In this document: positions 18,479 to 28,115 of the stretch, in pieces
Layout of the letters: every line of letters starts with the position of its first letter
Position numbering within the stretch: the stretch's first letter is position 1
Origin: B1 sp964355075
GTDB taxonomy: Bacteria; Bacteroidota; Bacteroidia; UKL13-3
DNA length: 64,000 bases
Direction: 5' to 3'
NCBI GenBank assembly: GCA_964355075.1
Contig: CAYHCF010000014.1
Coordinates: forward strand, 1 to 64,000
Position numbers and translations under genes: made by a program
The notes under the pieces: generated by a model
The model's database searches: none
What the model was told of the DNA's origin: nothing
What the model saw: the letters and a program-made list of their open reading frames with translations, nothing else

Positions 18479-21400
18479 ATGCTTGATAAAATAAAAGAAT
18501 TTAAACCTTCCAGTTGGGCAATTGATAATAAGACCAGCATCTATATAATGACGATCATTATTACACTTGCCGGTATTTTAACCTACATAGGTTTGCCAAA
18601 GGAACAATTCCCTGAAGTGGTTTTTCCTCAGATTATGGTAAACACACTCTATCCTGGTACTTCTCCAAAAGACATTGAGAACTTAGTTACTAAGAACATT
18701 GAAAAGCAGGTAAAATCAATTAGTGGAGTTAAGCAGGTAACCAGTAATTCGGTTCAGGATTTTTCTACCGTTAATATTGAATTTAACACGGATGTGAATG
18801 TTCCCGTCGCTAAACAAAGAGTTAAAGATGCAGTTGATAAAGCCAGAACTGATTTACCCAATGATTTACCTCGTGAGCCGGAAGTGATTGATATTGATGT
18901 TTCTCAAATGCCTATTATGTACGTTCACCTTTCCGGTGATTATCCTTTGGATAAATTAAAGATTTTTGCCGATGAATTAAAAGACAAAATTGAGGATCTG
19001 AATGAGATTACACGCTGTGATATTGTTGGAGCCCTTGACCGTGAAATACAAATCGACGTGGATATGTACAAAATGCAGATAGCCGAAATAACCATGAACG
19101 ATATCACCAATTCTGTCAGATATGAAAATATGACGATCAGTGGCGGACAGATAAAAATGGATGGATTAAAACGATCCATAAATGTTGTGGGTCAATACGT
19201 GGATGCCAGGAAAATCGAAAATATTATTATTCGCTCCGGTAGCGGCGCTACAGTTTATCTGAAAGATATTGCCACTATTACGGATGGATTTAAAGAAAAG
19301 GAAAGCTATTCAAGGCTGGATCATGAACATGTTGTTTCATTAAATGTTATCAAAAAAGGCGGTCAAAATTTGATTGTGGCCTCCAAAAAAATAAAGGAAA
19401 TTGCCAATGACATGAAGGAAAATCATTTTCCTTCCGGCTTAAAACTTAATATTACAGGTGATCAATCCATTAAAACCAAAGTAATTCTGGATGACTTGAT
19501 TAATACAATCGTAATTGGATTTATTCTCGTTACCCTTATTCTTATGTTTTTTATGGGAACTACCAATGCAATTTTTGTTGCCATGTCGGTTCCATTATCC
19601 ATGTTTATCGCCTTTATGTTAATGCCCGTTTTAGGATTTACCTTAAACATGATTGTATTGTTTTCATTCCTTCTTGCTTTAGGTATTGTTGTGGATGATG
19701 CAATTGTGGTTATTGAAAATACACACCGGATATACGACAATGGGAAAGTACCCATTGTAAAGGCAGCAAAAATGGCCGCAGGTGAAGTGTTTTTACCTGT
19801 TTTATCCGGAACCCTAACAACTTTAGCCCCCTTTTTCCCTTTGGCTTTTTGGCAAGGTGTTATTGGTAAATTTATGTTCTTTTTACCTATTACCTTAATC
19901 GTAACCTTAACTGCATCCCTGATCGTTGCTTATATCATCAATCCGGTTTTTGCAGTTGATTTTATGAAACCCCATAATGAGGGTGAAGATAAACCCAGGG
20001 TGAATAAAAGTTATATCATTATATCAATTGTTTTTGGTGTTGTTGCTTTGCTATCCTACTTGTTCAAGAATTGGGGTTTAGGAAATTTTGCACTTACCTT
20101 ATATGGTTTATATTGCCTGAACCGATTTGTTCTTCATGGCATCATAAAAAATTTCCAGGAAGTGGTTTGGCCGGGCTTCCAACAAAAATATAAGAACTTG
20201 CTTATATGGCTGTTGCAAAAAAACAGACCGGTTTGGGTATTGGTCGCAACCCTTGGATTATTTATTTTTTCAATTTTCTTAACCTCAGTAAGAAGCCCCA
20301 AAATTGTTTTCTTTCCAATAAGTGATCCAAATTTCGTTTATACCTATATTGCTCTTCCAATTGGTACCGATCAGGTTTATACGGATTCCATCACCCAAAT
20401 TATTGAAGGAAGAATATTCAAAGTAATCGGCGATTCAAACCCAATTATTGAATCGGTAATTGCTAATGTTACCAAAGGAGCAAGTAACCCAACAAGCTTT
20501 GATTTCACCCCGAGTCCGCACCTGAGTAAAGTAACTGTAGCGTTTATTCCTTTTAGCGAACGAAATGGTAAATCAACGGTTGAGTATCTTGATAAAATCA
20601 GAAAAGTAGTTAAGGGCATACCCGGAACGGAAGTTACAGTTGAACAGGAACAAGGAGGACCTCCAACGGGTAAACCAATAAATATTGAAATTACAGGCGA
20701 TGAATTTGAGCAATTATCTGAAGCTTCAAAAAGCTTAAAAAGGTATTTGGATTCTATTGGAATTCCGGGAATAGAAGAATTAAAAACGGATCTTCAAACC
20801 AATAAACCTGAAATTATTGTCGAAATCGACCGTGAAAGAGCAAACCGCGAAGGAATTTCGACCGGAACCATCGGAAGTGAATTGCGTTCCGCCATTTTTG
20901 GCACTGAAGTTTCTAAATTTAAGGATGCCAATGACGATTATCCAATCCAGTTGCGCTATAAGTTCGATCAGAGAAATAATATCAATGCTTTGATGAATTT
21001 AAAAATTACTTACCGCGATATGAATATGAACGGGCAAATTCGTCAGATACCCTTAGCCTCAGTTGCTAAAATTACCTATGGAAGTACCTATGGCGGAATT
21101 AAACGTAAAAATCAAAAACGAATGGTAACGGTTTCTTCAAATGTGCTGAGTGGATTTAATGCAAATGAAATAGTAGCCAAAATTCAAAAAGCCGTTAAGC
21201 AATACCCGCTACCAACCGGTATTCAGGTAAATATGACCGGTGAGCAAGAAAAGCAAAAGGAAACAAGTGCTTTTTTAAGTAAAGCATTGCTCATTTCTTT
21301 TGGCTTAATTTTTCTGATTCTGGTCACTCAGTTTAATTCTATTACGAAACCGATTATCATTTTTACGGAAATTTTCTTCAGTATCATCGGGGTATTATTA

Positions 21401-21859
21401 GGTTTATCCATTTTTAACATGTCAATTTCAATTGTTATGACGGGTGTTGGAGTAATCGCGCTAGCCGGTATTGTTGTTAGAAATGGTATTTTGCTGGTAG
21501 AATTTACCGATTTACTCCTCGAGCGGGGAATGGATCTCAAAGAGGCGATTATTGAAGCCGGGAAAACCCGTATGACCCCGGTAATACTGACGGCTTCAGC
21601 CACAATTTTAGGATTGGTACCACTGGCTATTGGCTTAAATATTAATTTTATTTCTTTATTTAGTGATTTAAATCCACATATTCATTTTGGGGGCGATAGT
21701 GCTGCATTTTGGGGGCCTTTGAGCTGGACAATGATATTTGGTTTAAGTTTTGCAACATTTTTAACTTTGATATTAGTTCCGGTTATGTTACTTTTGTCAG
21801 ACAATTTGAAAAAACGCATTGGCTTGCCTACAACAAAACGTAAAGAGCAAGCGTTATAA
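18479..21859 (+). CDS. RND family efflux pump, inner-membrane transporter
   Basis: A 1126-residue resistance-nodulation-division transporter (AcrB/HAE1-like), the proton-driven engine of the operon. It has TM1 at ~20-40, a large periplasmic domain to ~335, the TM2-6 block (with GIVVDDAIVVIEN, the helix carrying the paired Asp of the proton relay), a cytoplasmic stretch with an extra hydrophobic pair near residues 510-560, a second periplasmic domain (~610-930) and the final TM block. Length is slightly above the usual 1030-1050 because of the mid-protein insert and a loop near 1060-1080 (LNPHIHFGGDSAAFWGPL). The substrate cannot be read from the sequence. It is the last gene of the operon, followed by a strong terminator. 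Confidence 0.93.
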   Translation: MLDKIKEFKPSSWAIDNKTSIYIMTIIITLAGILTYIGLPKEQFPEVVFPQIMVNTLYPGTSPKDIENLVTKNIEKQVKSISGVKQVTSNSVQDFSTVNIEFNTDVNVPVAKQRVKDAVDKARTDLPNDLPREPEVIDIDVSQMPIMYVHLSGDYPLDKLKIFADELKDKIEDLNEITRCDIVGALDREIQIDVDMYKMQIAEITMNDITNSVRYENMTISGGQIKMDGLKRSINVVGQYVDARKIENIIIRSGSGATVYLKDIATITDGFKEKESYSRLDHEHVVSLNVIKKGGQNLIVASKKIKEIANDMKENHFPSGLKLNITGDQSIKTKVILDDLINTIVIGFILVTLILMFFMGTTNAIFVAMSVPLSMFIAFMLMPVLGFTLNMIVLFSFLLALGIVVDDAIVVIENTHRIYDNGKVPIVKAAKMAAGEVFLPVLSGTLTTLAPFFPLAFWQGVIGKFMFFLPITLIVTLTASLIVAYIINPVFAVDFMKPHNEGEDKPRVNKSYIIISIVFGVVALLSYLFKNWGLGNFALTLYGLYCLNRFVLHGIIKNFQEVVWPGFQQKYKNLLIWLLQKNRPVWVLVATLGLFIFSIFLTSVRSPKIVFFPISDPNFVYTYIALPIGTDQVYTDSITQIIEGRIFKVIGDSNPIIESVIANVTKGASNPTSFDFTPSPHLSKVTVAFIPFSERNGKSTVEYLDKIRKVVKGIPGTEVTVEQEQGGPPTGKPINIEITGDEFEQLSEASKSLKRYLDSIGIPGIEELKTDLQTNKPEIIVEIDRERANREGISTGTIGSELRSAIFGTEVSKFKDANDDYPIQLRYKFDQRNNINALMNLKITYRDMNMNGQIRQIPLASVAKITYGSTYGGIKRKNQKRMVTVSSNVLSGFNANEIVAKIQKAVKQYPLPTGIQVNMTGEQEKQKETSAFLSKALLISFGLIFLILVTQFNSITKPIIIFTEIFFSIIGVLLGLSIFNMSISIVMTGVGVIALAGIVVRNGILLVEFTDLLLERGMDLKEAIIEAGKTRMTPVILTASATILGLVPLAIGLNINFISLFSDLNPHIHFGGDSAAFWGPLSWTMIFGLSFATFLTLILVPVMLLLSDNLKKRIGLPTTKRKEQAL

Positions 21860-21864
21860 AGATA

Positions 21865-21938
21865 ATTGCACCTAGGGGTAGAAGTGCAATTTGTTTCATA
21901 GGCTAAAGCGGGGTCCGAGTAATCGGCCCCGTTTTTTT
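21865..21938 (+). terminator. Tandem hairpins and Rho-independent terminator after the RND operon
   Basis: A first hairpin pairs ATTGCAC (21865-21871) with GTGCAAT (21884-21890). The second is a classical terminator: CGGGG (21909-21913) with CCCCG (21927-21931), CCGA with TCGG inside it, loop GTAA, one bulged T, then seven T residues (21932-21938). Confidence 0.85.
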
Positions 21939-22064
21939 GTGCTTTTCAATCCAATCAGCCCACGCGAAAAAAACAGAAATGAGTTGCAATTATTGCATAA
22001 GAAGGAATTAAAACAAGCGGGAAAATTCGGATCTTTTTATCTGTGTAAAGTGAATGAATAGGAT

Positions 22065-22097
22065 TACCTTTGCAACCCTTTAAAAATGAATAGATGA
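22065..22097 (+). promoter_or_regulatory. Promoter -7 element and three-codon upstream frame of the ABC-F gene
   Basis: TACCTTTG (22065-22072) fits TAnnTTTG. An ATG at 22086 opens a three-codon frame whose TGA overlaps the ABC-F start as ATGA (22094-22097). The tiny frame may influence initiation or may be chance. Confidence 0.35.
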
Positions 22098-23728
22098 TCT
22101 CAGTTGCTAATTTAAGTTTACGCTATGGTAAGCGTATTTTGTTTGAAGATGTAAATGTAAAATTCACTCCGGGAAATTGTTATGGCGTAATTGGTGCAAA
22201 CGGTGCCGGAAAAACTACTCTCCTGAAAATATTATCCGGCGAAAGCGACCCTACAACCGGAACCGTTTCTATGTCACCGGGAGAACGAATGAGCGTATTG
22301 AAGCAAAATCATCATGAGTATGATGAATTCCATGTATTACAAACGGTAATGATGGGGAACAAAAAGTTATATGACATCATGCTCGAAAAAGATGCCATAT
22401 ACCTGAAACCAGATTTTAACGATGAAGACGGACATCGTGCCGCTGATCTGGAGGGGCAATTTGCAGATCTGGAAGGATGGAATGCAGAAAGTGAGGCAGC
22501 CAACCTCTTAAGTGATTTGGGAATCCGGGAGCATCAGCACCAAATCCTCATTAGAGATTTAAATGGGAAGGAAAAGGTACGCGTTCTTTTGGCTCAGGCT
22601 TTATTTGGGAACCCCGATGTATTATTATTGGATGAACCAACCAATGACTTGGATGTGGAAACGATTAGCTGGCTCGAAAATTTTTTGGCCGATTTTCAGA
22701 ATACCGTGATTGTGGTTTCTCACGACCGACACTTTTTGGATGCAGTTTGTACCCATATAGCAGATATTGATTTTGGGAAAATTCAGCAGTATGCCGGCAA
22801 TTATACATTTTGGTATGAAAGCAGTCAACTGGCATTGCGTCAGCGGAGTGATCAAAATAAAAAAACAGAGGATAAACGAAAAGAATTGCAGGATTTTATT
22901 GAAAGATTTAGCGCCAATGCTTCCAAATCCCGTCAGGCAACCAGCCGTAAGAAATTACTTGAAAAACTGGTTGTGGATGATATAAAAGCTTCTACCAGAA
23001 AATATCCGGGGATCATTTTTAAGCCAGAGCGGGATTGTGGCGATCAAATATTAAGATTGGAGGGTCTGGCAAAGAAAAATAATGAAGGGATTTACTTGTT
23101 TAAAGATATTTCATTTGCATTGGATAAAGGAGATAAAGTTGCCATCTTGTCTCGCGATCATATGGCCATTTCTACCTTTCTGGAAATATTAATGGGTAAT
23201 GAAAAACCGGATGCAGGAGAGTTTATCTGGGGTCAAACGATTACCTGTTCCTTTTTACCCAACGAAAACCGAAAATACTTTACCGGAGATTATAATCTTA
23301 TTGATTGGTTACGTCAGTATTCCATCGACAAGGATGAAACTTATATTCGCGGATTTTTAGGAAAAATGCTATTCAGCGGCGATGAAGTTTTTAAAATGTC
23401 TTCTGTCATTTCAGGGGGTGAAAAGATGCGTTGTATGATTTCAAGAATGATGCTGACCAATGCCAATTGTCTGATCTTGGATGAACCCACCAATCACCTT
23501 GATTTAGAATCTATTACTGCGTTTAACAATGCATTAATGGATTGGAAACACAATGCCATTTTTACTTCACATGATCATGCCTTTATGGAAAGCATTGCCA
23601 ACAGGATTATTGAAATTACGCCTTATGGGGTGATAGACAAAAAAATGACCTACGATGAATACATCACAAGCGAAAGAATCAAGGAACAACGTGAGCAAAT
23701 GTATCAGGGAATGGCGATTAATAGCTGA
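22094..23728 (+). CDS. ABC-F family ATP-binding protein with one degenerate ATP site
   Basis: A 544-residue soluble protein with two ABC cassettes and no membrane domain, so an ABC-F ATPase (a ribosome-associated translation factor family; YbiT-like by overall form). Cassette 1 has Walker A GANGAGKT (about 35-42) and LLLDEPTNDLD but a degenerate signature, LNGKEK, where LSGGE is usual. The interdomain linker (about 245-305) is basic and helical. Cassette 2 has an unusable Walker A (ILSRDHMAIST in place of GxNGxGKST) but an intact signature ISGGEK and LILDEPTNHLD. The composite site built from Walker A of cassette 1 and signature of cassette 2 is thus intact, and the other is not. It is a single gene with its own -7 element. 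Confidence 0.9.
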   Translation: MISVANLSLRYGKRILFEDVNVKFTPGNCYGVIGANGAGKTTLLKILSGESDPTTGTVSMSPGERMSVLKQNHHEYDEFHVLQTVMMGNKKLYDIMLEKDAIYLKPDFNDEDGHRAADLEGQFADLEGWNAESEAANLLSDLGIREHQHQILIRDLNGKEKVRVLLAQALFGNPDVLLLDEPTNDLDVETISWLENFLADFQNTVIVVSHDRHFLDAVCTHIADIDFGKIQQYAGNYTFWYESSQLALRQRSDQNKKTEDKRKELQDFIERFSANASKSRQATSRKKLLEKLVVDDIKASTRKYPGIIFKPERDCGDQILRLEGLAKKNNEGIYLFKDISFALDKGDKVAILSRDHMAISTFLEILMGNEKPDAGEFIWGQTITCSFLPNENRKYFTGDYNLIDWLRQYSIDKDETYIRGFLGKMLFSGDEVFKMSSVISGGEKMRCMISRMMLTNANCLILDEPTNHLDLESITAFNNALMDWKHNAIFTSHDHAFMESIANRIIEITPYGVIDKKMTYDEYITSERIKEQREQMYQGMAINS

Positions 23729-23808
23729 TCTTGGGATGTGAGGAAACAACTTTTTCAGAATGTGAAAGGATTGAAATTATCAGGAATGCTTCGTTTAAAA
23801 GAACCAAA

Positions 23809-23889
23809 GGCCGCATAAGCGGCCCCGGTCCAACCTTTACTCAAGCTATGGCGAAGCCATAGCAAGCTCTTAAGTAGGATTGGTGGGGC
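23809..23889. repeat. Palindromic element between convergent genes
   Basis: GGCCGC-ATAA-GCGGCC (23809-23824) is a perfect short hairpin. It overlaps a larger one, 23822-23889, whose core GCTATGGC-GAA-GCCATAGC (23845-23863) is perfect, with outer arms GCCCC.../...GGGGC and CCAA/TTGG. It is GC-rich against its surroundings and lies downstream of the ABC-F gene and the convergent response-regulator gene, so it may terminate both. The remainder of the 23729-24067 gap holds only the possible peptide gene below. Confidence 0.6.
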
Positions 23890-23917
23890 AATAATTTAGG
23901 CTTCAGCAGGGTTTCTA

Positions 23918-23998
23918 TTAATTGCTAATCAGTTCCAAAAGAACCAGTACGATCACAATCAACACAAAAGAAAAAATGGCTATCTTTTTTGCTTTCAT
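23918..23998 (-). CDS. Possible 26-residue membrane mini-protein
   Basis: The frame from ATG (23998-23996) to TAA (23920-23918) encodes 26 residues: a basic MKAKK start, one uninterrupted hydrophobic helix (IAIFSFVLIVIVLVLLELI) and SN. It lies just downstream of the LytTR regulator gene on the same strand, 70 bases past its stop. Its composition is that of a single-pass membrane peptide, but AT-rich DNA gives such frames by chance, and I recognise no family. Confidence 0.25.
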   Translation of the reverse strand: MKAKKIAIFSFVLIVIVLVLLELISN

Positions 23999-24067
23999 TT
24001 GAAAATCAAATATGAACAAAAAATTGCCTGCTAAAATCCAAATCAAATAACTGGTAGCTTTGAATGA

Positions 24068-24859
24068 TTAAATGGTTGACGTTTTTATGATGTCGGCGAA
24101 CTTGTCAATTGAATTCTGGAAAATCTCTTTTTTTCTTCTGGAAATCTCCACTTCAGCACCATCAATCATTACCGCTATTCCTCCCTCACCTTTTATATAT
24201 CTTTTTACGTATTTCAGGTTGATCAAATTCGAATGATGAACCCTGCAAAATCCGTAATCTTTTAATAGATCTTCATAATCCTTCAGTGTTTTAGAAACCA
24301 AAATAGGTTTTTGTTCTTTTAAAAGAAAAAACCGGGTATAATTGGTATCCGACTCACATCTGATTATTTCATCCAAAGGAACAAACAAAATTCCATCGGA
24401 TGAAGGCAAAGATAATTTAAAATTTTGTATATTTATCGTTTTTAAGTTTTCCAGTAAATTTTCCAATTGACTTTGAGGTTGGTAATGGTTTGAACCTCGT
24501 TTTTGGATGGTTTTCTCAATTGCAGCCGCTAATTCTTCCGGATCAATAGGCTTGAGTAAATAATCTATAGCACTGAATTTGAATGCTTTAACAGCGTATG
24601 AATCATAAGCAGTTGTAAAAATAATGTCAAACGACCTGTTCTTTAATTCGTTCAATAAATCAAAACCATTTTTATACGGCATTTCAATATCAAGTAATAC
24701 GAGATCGGGTTCTCTGGTTTCTATCAGTTTCTTTGCCTCTTCAACATTGGCAGCCTCCCCCACTATATTAATATGTGGTATGGAAAGTAGTAGCGCTTTC
24801 AATGCGTTTCTTCCACGTAATTCATCTTCAACCAGAATGGTTTTTAATCCTTTACTCAT
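24068..24859 (-). CDS. LytTR family response regulator
   Basis: A 263-residue response regulator with a receiver domain (residues ~7-125) and a C-terminal LytTR DNA-binding domain (~150-250). The phosphoacceptor is Asp57 in LVLLDIEMPYKNG, and the acidic pair ED is at residues 11-12. The switch residues are Thr in IIFTTAYDSYAVKAF and Lys in YLLKPIDPEEL. The LytTR part shows IIRCESDTNYTRF and the FCRVHHSNLINLKYVKRYI core. Its gene overlaps by eight bases the upstream gene for a LytS-type histidine kinase, so the two form a translationally coupled two-component system. The target genes are not evident; LytTR sites were not searchable by eye. Confidence 0.92.
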   Translation of the reverse strand: MSKGLKTILVEDELRGRNALKALLLSIPHINIVGEAANVEEAKKLIETREPDLVLLDIEMPYKNGFDLLNELKNRSFDIIFTTAYDSYAVKAFKFSAIDYLLKPIDPEELAAAIEKTIQKRGSNHYQPQSQLENLLENLKTINIQNFKLSLPSSDGILFVPLDEIIRCESDTNYTRFFLLKEQKPILVSKTLKDYEDLLKDYGFCRVHHSNLINLKYVKRYIKGEGGIAVMIDGAEVEISRRKKEIFQNSIDKFADIIKTSTI

Positions 24860-27839
24860 ATTTGATCGGAATCTGTAAAACGACCTTTGTTCCGCAAGCT
24901 AAATTATTTTTATCTTTTAAATCAATAATTTCAATTTTAGGATTTGATCCAAAGGTGCGTTTTAGGATTTTCATTCGTTCATCAGCAATCTTTACACCTT
25001 TTGATTGATGTAAGGTGCTCTTGTTTTTCTTTATTTCTAATGCGGCTTCTCTTCCAATTCCGTTGTCCTCCAATTCACATCGCAATAAATCATACGATAA
25101 AGAAACCATTCTGATCTTAAGAAATTTTTCTCCCTGCTTATATTGTAAACCATGCCAGATTGCATTTTCAATATAAGGTTGGATCAAAAGAGTGGGTATC
25201 TTTCCGTCAACATTTATTTCTTCATCAATTTCGAATTCGAAGGTGAAATTATTATTCATGCGCAGCGCTTCGAGTTCCACATATAATTTTAAGAAAGATA
25301 ATTTTATGTGAATATTTACAAAAGGGTGTTCAGAAATATCCAGAATAATTCGCATCAGTTTGGCAAATTTGCTGAGGTATTTTGCTGCCTGAGCTCCTTC
25401 ATTATTTAAAACAAAATCTTGTATGGAATTCAAAGAATTAAAAATAAAGTGAGGGTTCATTTGTGCTCTCAGGGCTTTTAGTTCCAATTCAGCTATCGTC
25501 TTGATATTTCTGGTTTTTTCCTGCTCTTCTTTAATAATTTTATTTAAATTGTAATAAATAAGAAAGGCAATACCTCCTGATAATACAATAAAGATACAAA
25601 TCTTGAACCACCAGGTTTGCCAAAAGGGGGGAATGATGGAAATACAGATTTCTGCAATTTCTTTGCTTAAGTGATTATCTCCGTTGCTGGCACGTACTTT
25701 AAAAATATAATTACCGGGCAGCATATGACCAAAACTGGCGAACCTTCTGTTTCCTGCATCATTCCAGTTTTCCTGTAATCCATCCATTTTATAATAGTAT
25801 CGGTTACTTGCCGAAAAACTAAAATCGAGTGCTACAAATTCAAACGTTAAATAATTATCACGATAACCTAAATAATAATAATCCTGATAAGCTACCTCTT
25901 TATCATTGATGAGTAATTCTTTGATGGAAACTTTACAATTTATCGTATCCTCTTTTATCAATTCGGGATTAAACAAATTAAAACCGTTAATTCCTCCAAA
26001 CACAAATAATCCCTTACGCGTTTTTATAGCACTCGATTCAATAAACTCATTTCCTTGTAAACCATCATGAATATCAAAATTTTGGAGAGTATTGGATAGG
26101 GGTTGAAGTCGGGTCAGGCCGGCATTTGTGCTGAACCAGATTTCATTATTTTTATCATCAATCAAAATACCATAAATATTGTTATTTCCGAGTCCGTTAT
26201 GGGTGTTTATTTTTTGAATTAATTTTTGTGGAGTCAATTTATATATTCCCTGATTTACTGAACCCAACCAGATATTTCCAAATTTGTCTTTGGCAATCTG
26301 AGAAAAGAAGGGTTCTTTTTTTTCTTCCGTTAGTTTAACCGGAGAAATAAACTTTGTGGTTGTATTCAGTTTATATAAGCCGGCCGCAGTGGTCAATAGC
26401 AATTCTTTTGGGTTATTTAACAAGATCATTCTTATGTTATTGGATCCCAGGTTAGAATTTCCGATGCCATAGTATTCAAGCGTTTTTTCTTTTTTAATAT
26501 CATATAAGAAGAGACCCTCTTCTCCTGCCAGCCAAAAAACATTTTCCTTCCATTTTAGGATTGATTTAACGTCACTGGTAATGGGCTTAATTTCATTAAG
26601 GGTATTTAGTTTTTTAAGGACATTTCTTTTTGAATTATAAATATATACGCCGACCGATGTTCCTAGAATAAAGAAGTTACCATTACTATCGGCAGGAGTA
26701 ATCGCGTTTATCAATAAATCGGTTTTAAGTAAAATGTTTGTTTGATGGGTTATCGGATCAAAATCACCAAGATCTCCGGCTGCAATCGCATAAATAAGAT
26801 GACCATTATTACATTCAATAAAGGAAAGTAAATTTTTAAATTGATTATATTTATTTGAAATACCCGGCCCAATCCATGTAAACTTGAACCGGTTAGGATG
26901 ATATTTATCCAGACCTGCTAAACTCAAGCCCAACCACAGGTTTTGGTTTCTATCTGAATACAAACATTTTACATGATTATCAGATAATGAATAGGGCTCA
27001 TCAGGATTGTTATGATAAGCTGTTTTCTCCCCTGTTGAATCTATCTTAAACAAACCCAGTGAGGTTGAAACCAACAGGTACTTTTGATAGGACAAAATAG
27101 AAGTGAATTGATTCAGTTCAGGGAATTCAATTTTTCTGTAAGCAATCAAGGTTCTTTTTTTTATGAAACCGGTTTGTACAACACCATTTGCCTCAACCCA
27201 GGATAGTTCCCCGTTATCCCCGCAGGCAAATCCTTTTATAAAAGATACAGGTTCGTAGGTAATGGCCGCAAATTTCTGATTGAAGGGGTAGTAAAAATAA
27301 AAACCGCTTGAAATGCTTATCAATAGTTTTCCCTGATTAAATTTTGAAATTCCGGTGACCGGTTCAGAAATGGGTGTTGAAGAAAATTTGCCTGTTGTTG
27401 CGTTTAAAATAAATAATCCGTCATCAGATCCTACTAAAATTAAATTGCCTAAACAATAAATAATTTTTGGTTTAAATATATTTTTTGGGAAAAGATAATT
27501 TTTTGAAATAAAGCTTTTGATGTGGATCAGGCTTATGCCGTTTTCAGTTAATACGGCTAAATGAGTATGATAAGAAGATAAACCGACAATTTTACCCGGG
27601 AGAATGGCTTCTGTATTTTTATCATCACTTCTGAAAATATCAAATGAATACCCGTCAAACCGGTTTAAGCCATCATCTGTGCCCAGCCACAAAAATCCTT
27701 GTTCGTCCTGGGTTATTGCGTGAACCGAATTTTGTGATAATCCCTGCTTTTCATTGATATGCTCGAAAAGCATTTGTTGGGCATTCGACATAAGTGACCA
27801 ACAGAAAAACAAAAACAGAAGAAATATTTTTTTATTCAC
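24852..27839 (-). CDS. Two-component-regulator-propeller sensor histidine kinase (LytS type)
   Basis: A 995-residue membrane sensor. It starts at a GTG (27839-27837), giving a good signal peptide (KKIFLLFLFFCW, cleavage near SNAQ). The periplasmic part is a pair of beta-propellers made of Reg_prop repeats (GLSQNSVHAITQDEQGFLWL, GNIWLGSVNQGIYKL, NEIWFSTNAGLTRL; ~25-620) and then a Y_Y_Y domain (~650-720, YYYKMDGLQENW). One TM follows at ~735-755. The cytoplasmic kinase is of the His_kinase/LytS class: phosphoacceptor His797 in QMNPHFIFNSLNSI and an N-box of NAIWHGLQYK. No DNA-binding domain is fused, unlike in hybrid two-component systems. The partner regulator is encoded directly after it with an eight-base overlap. 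It probably senses an extracytoplasmic ligand. Confidence 0.92.
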   Translation of the reverse strand: MNKKIFLLFLFFCWSLMSNAQQMLFEHINEKQGLSQNSVHAITQDEQGFLWLGTDDGLNRFDGYSFDIFRSDDKNTEAILPGKIVGLSSYHTHLAVLTENGISLIHIKSFISKNYLFPKNIFKPKIIYCLGNLILVGSDDGLFILNATTGKFSSTPISEPVTGISKFNQGKLLISISSGFYFYYPFNQKFAAITYEPVSFIKGFACGDNGELSWVEANGVVQTGFIKKRTLIAYRKIEFPELNQFTSILSYQKYLLVSTSLGLFKIDSTGEKTAYHNNPDEPYSLSDNHVKCLYSDRNQNLWLGLSLAGLDKYHPNRFKFTWIGPGISNKYNQFKNLLSFIECNNGHLIYAIAAGDLGDFDPITHQTNILLKTDLLINAITPADSNGNFFILGTSVGVYIYNSKRNVLKKLNTLNEIKPITSDVKSILKWKENVFWLAGEEGLFLYDIKKEKTLEYYGIGNSNLGSNNIRMILLNNPKELLLTTAAGLYKLNTTTKFISPVKLTEEKKEPFFSQIAKDKFGNIWLGSVNQGIYKLTPQKLIQKINTHNGLGNNNIYGILIDDKNNEIWFSTNAGLTRLQPLSNTLQNFDIHDGLQGNEFIESSAIKTRKGLFVFGGINGFNLFNPELIKEDTINCKVSIKELLINDKEVAYQDYYYLGYRDNYLTFEFVALDFSFSASNRYYYKMDGLQENWNDAGNRRFASFGHMLPGNYIFKVRASNGDNHLSKEIAEICISIIPPFWQTWWFKICIFIVLSGGIAFLIYYNLNKIIKEEQEKTRNIKTIAELELKALRAQMNPHFIFNSLNSIQDFVLNNEGAQAAKYLSKFAKLMRIILDISEHPFVNIHIKLSFLKLYVELEALRMNNNFTFEFEIDEEINVDGKIPTLLIQPYIENAIWHGLQYKQGEKFLKIRMVSLSYDLLRCELEDNGIGREAALEIKKNKSTLHQSKGVKIADERMKILKRTFGSNPKIEIIDLKDKNNLACGTKVVLQIPIKYE

Positions 27840-28084
27840 CCCAAGCTCTTAAAATTAAAACAATATACGATTAACTATTGAAATGAGTATCACTAATATT
27901 TGAAAACGCCTACGTCCTCAATGAAAGTATAAATAAATGCAGTTGAATATTCATACCGGTTGTTCATTTTATTTTACAGCATTTTAAATCCCATCTAATA
28001 ATTTGAAGAAGAAAACTAAAATTATAGACTTTTCAAATAATATTGCATTATCGGATTTATTCATAAAATAATGAAGCAAATTTT

Positions 28085-28092
28085 TATCTTCG
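28085..28092 (+). promoter_or_regulatory. Candidate -7 element for the SRPBCC-GyrI gene
   Basis: TATCTTCG lies 23 bases before the ATG and matches the -7 pattern seen repeatedly in this window. No clear -33 TTTG is present at the usual distance. Confidence 0.35.
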
Positions 28093-28115
28093 TTATTCAA
28101 TAAATATACAACACC

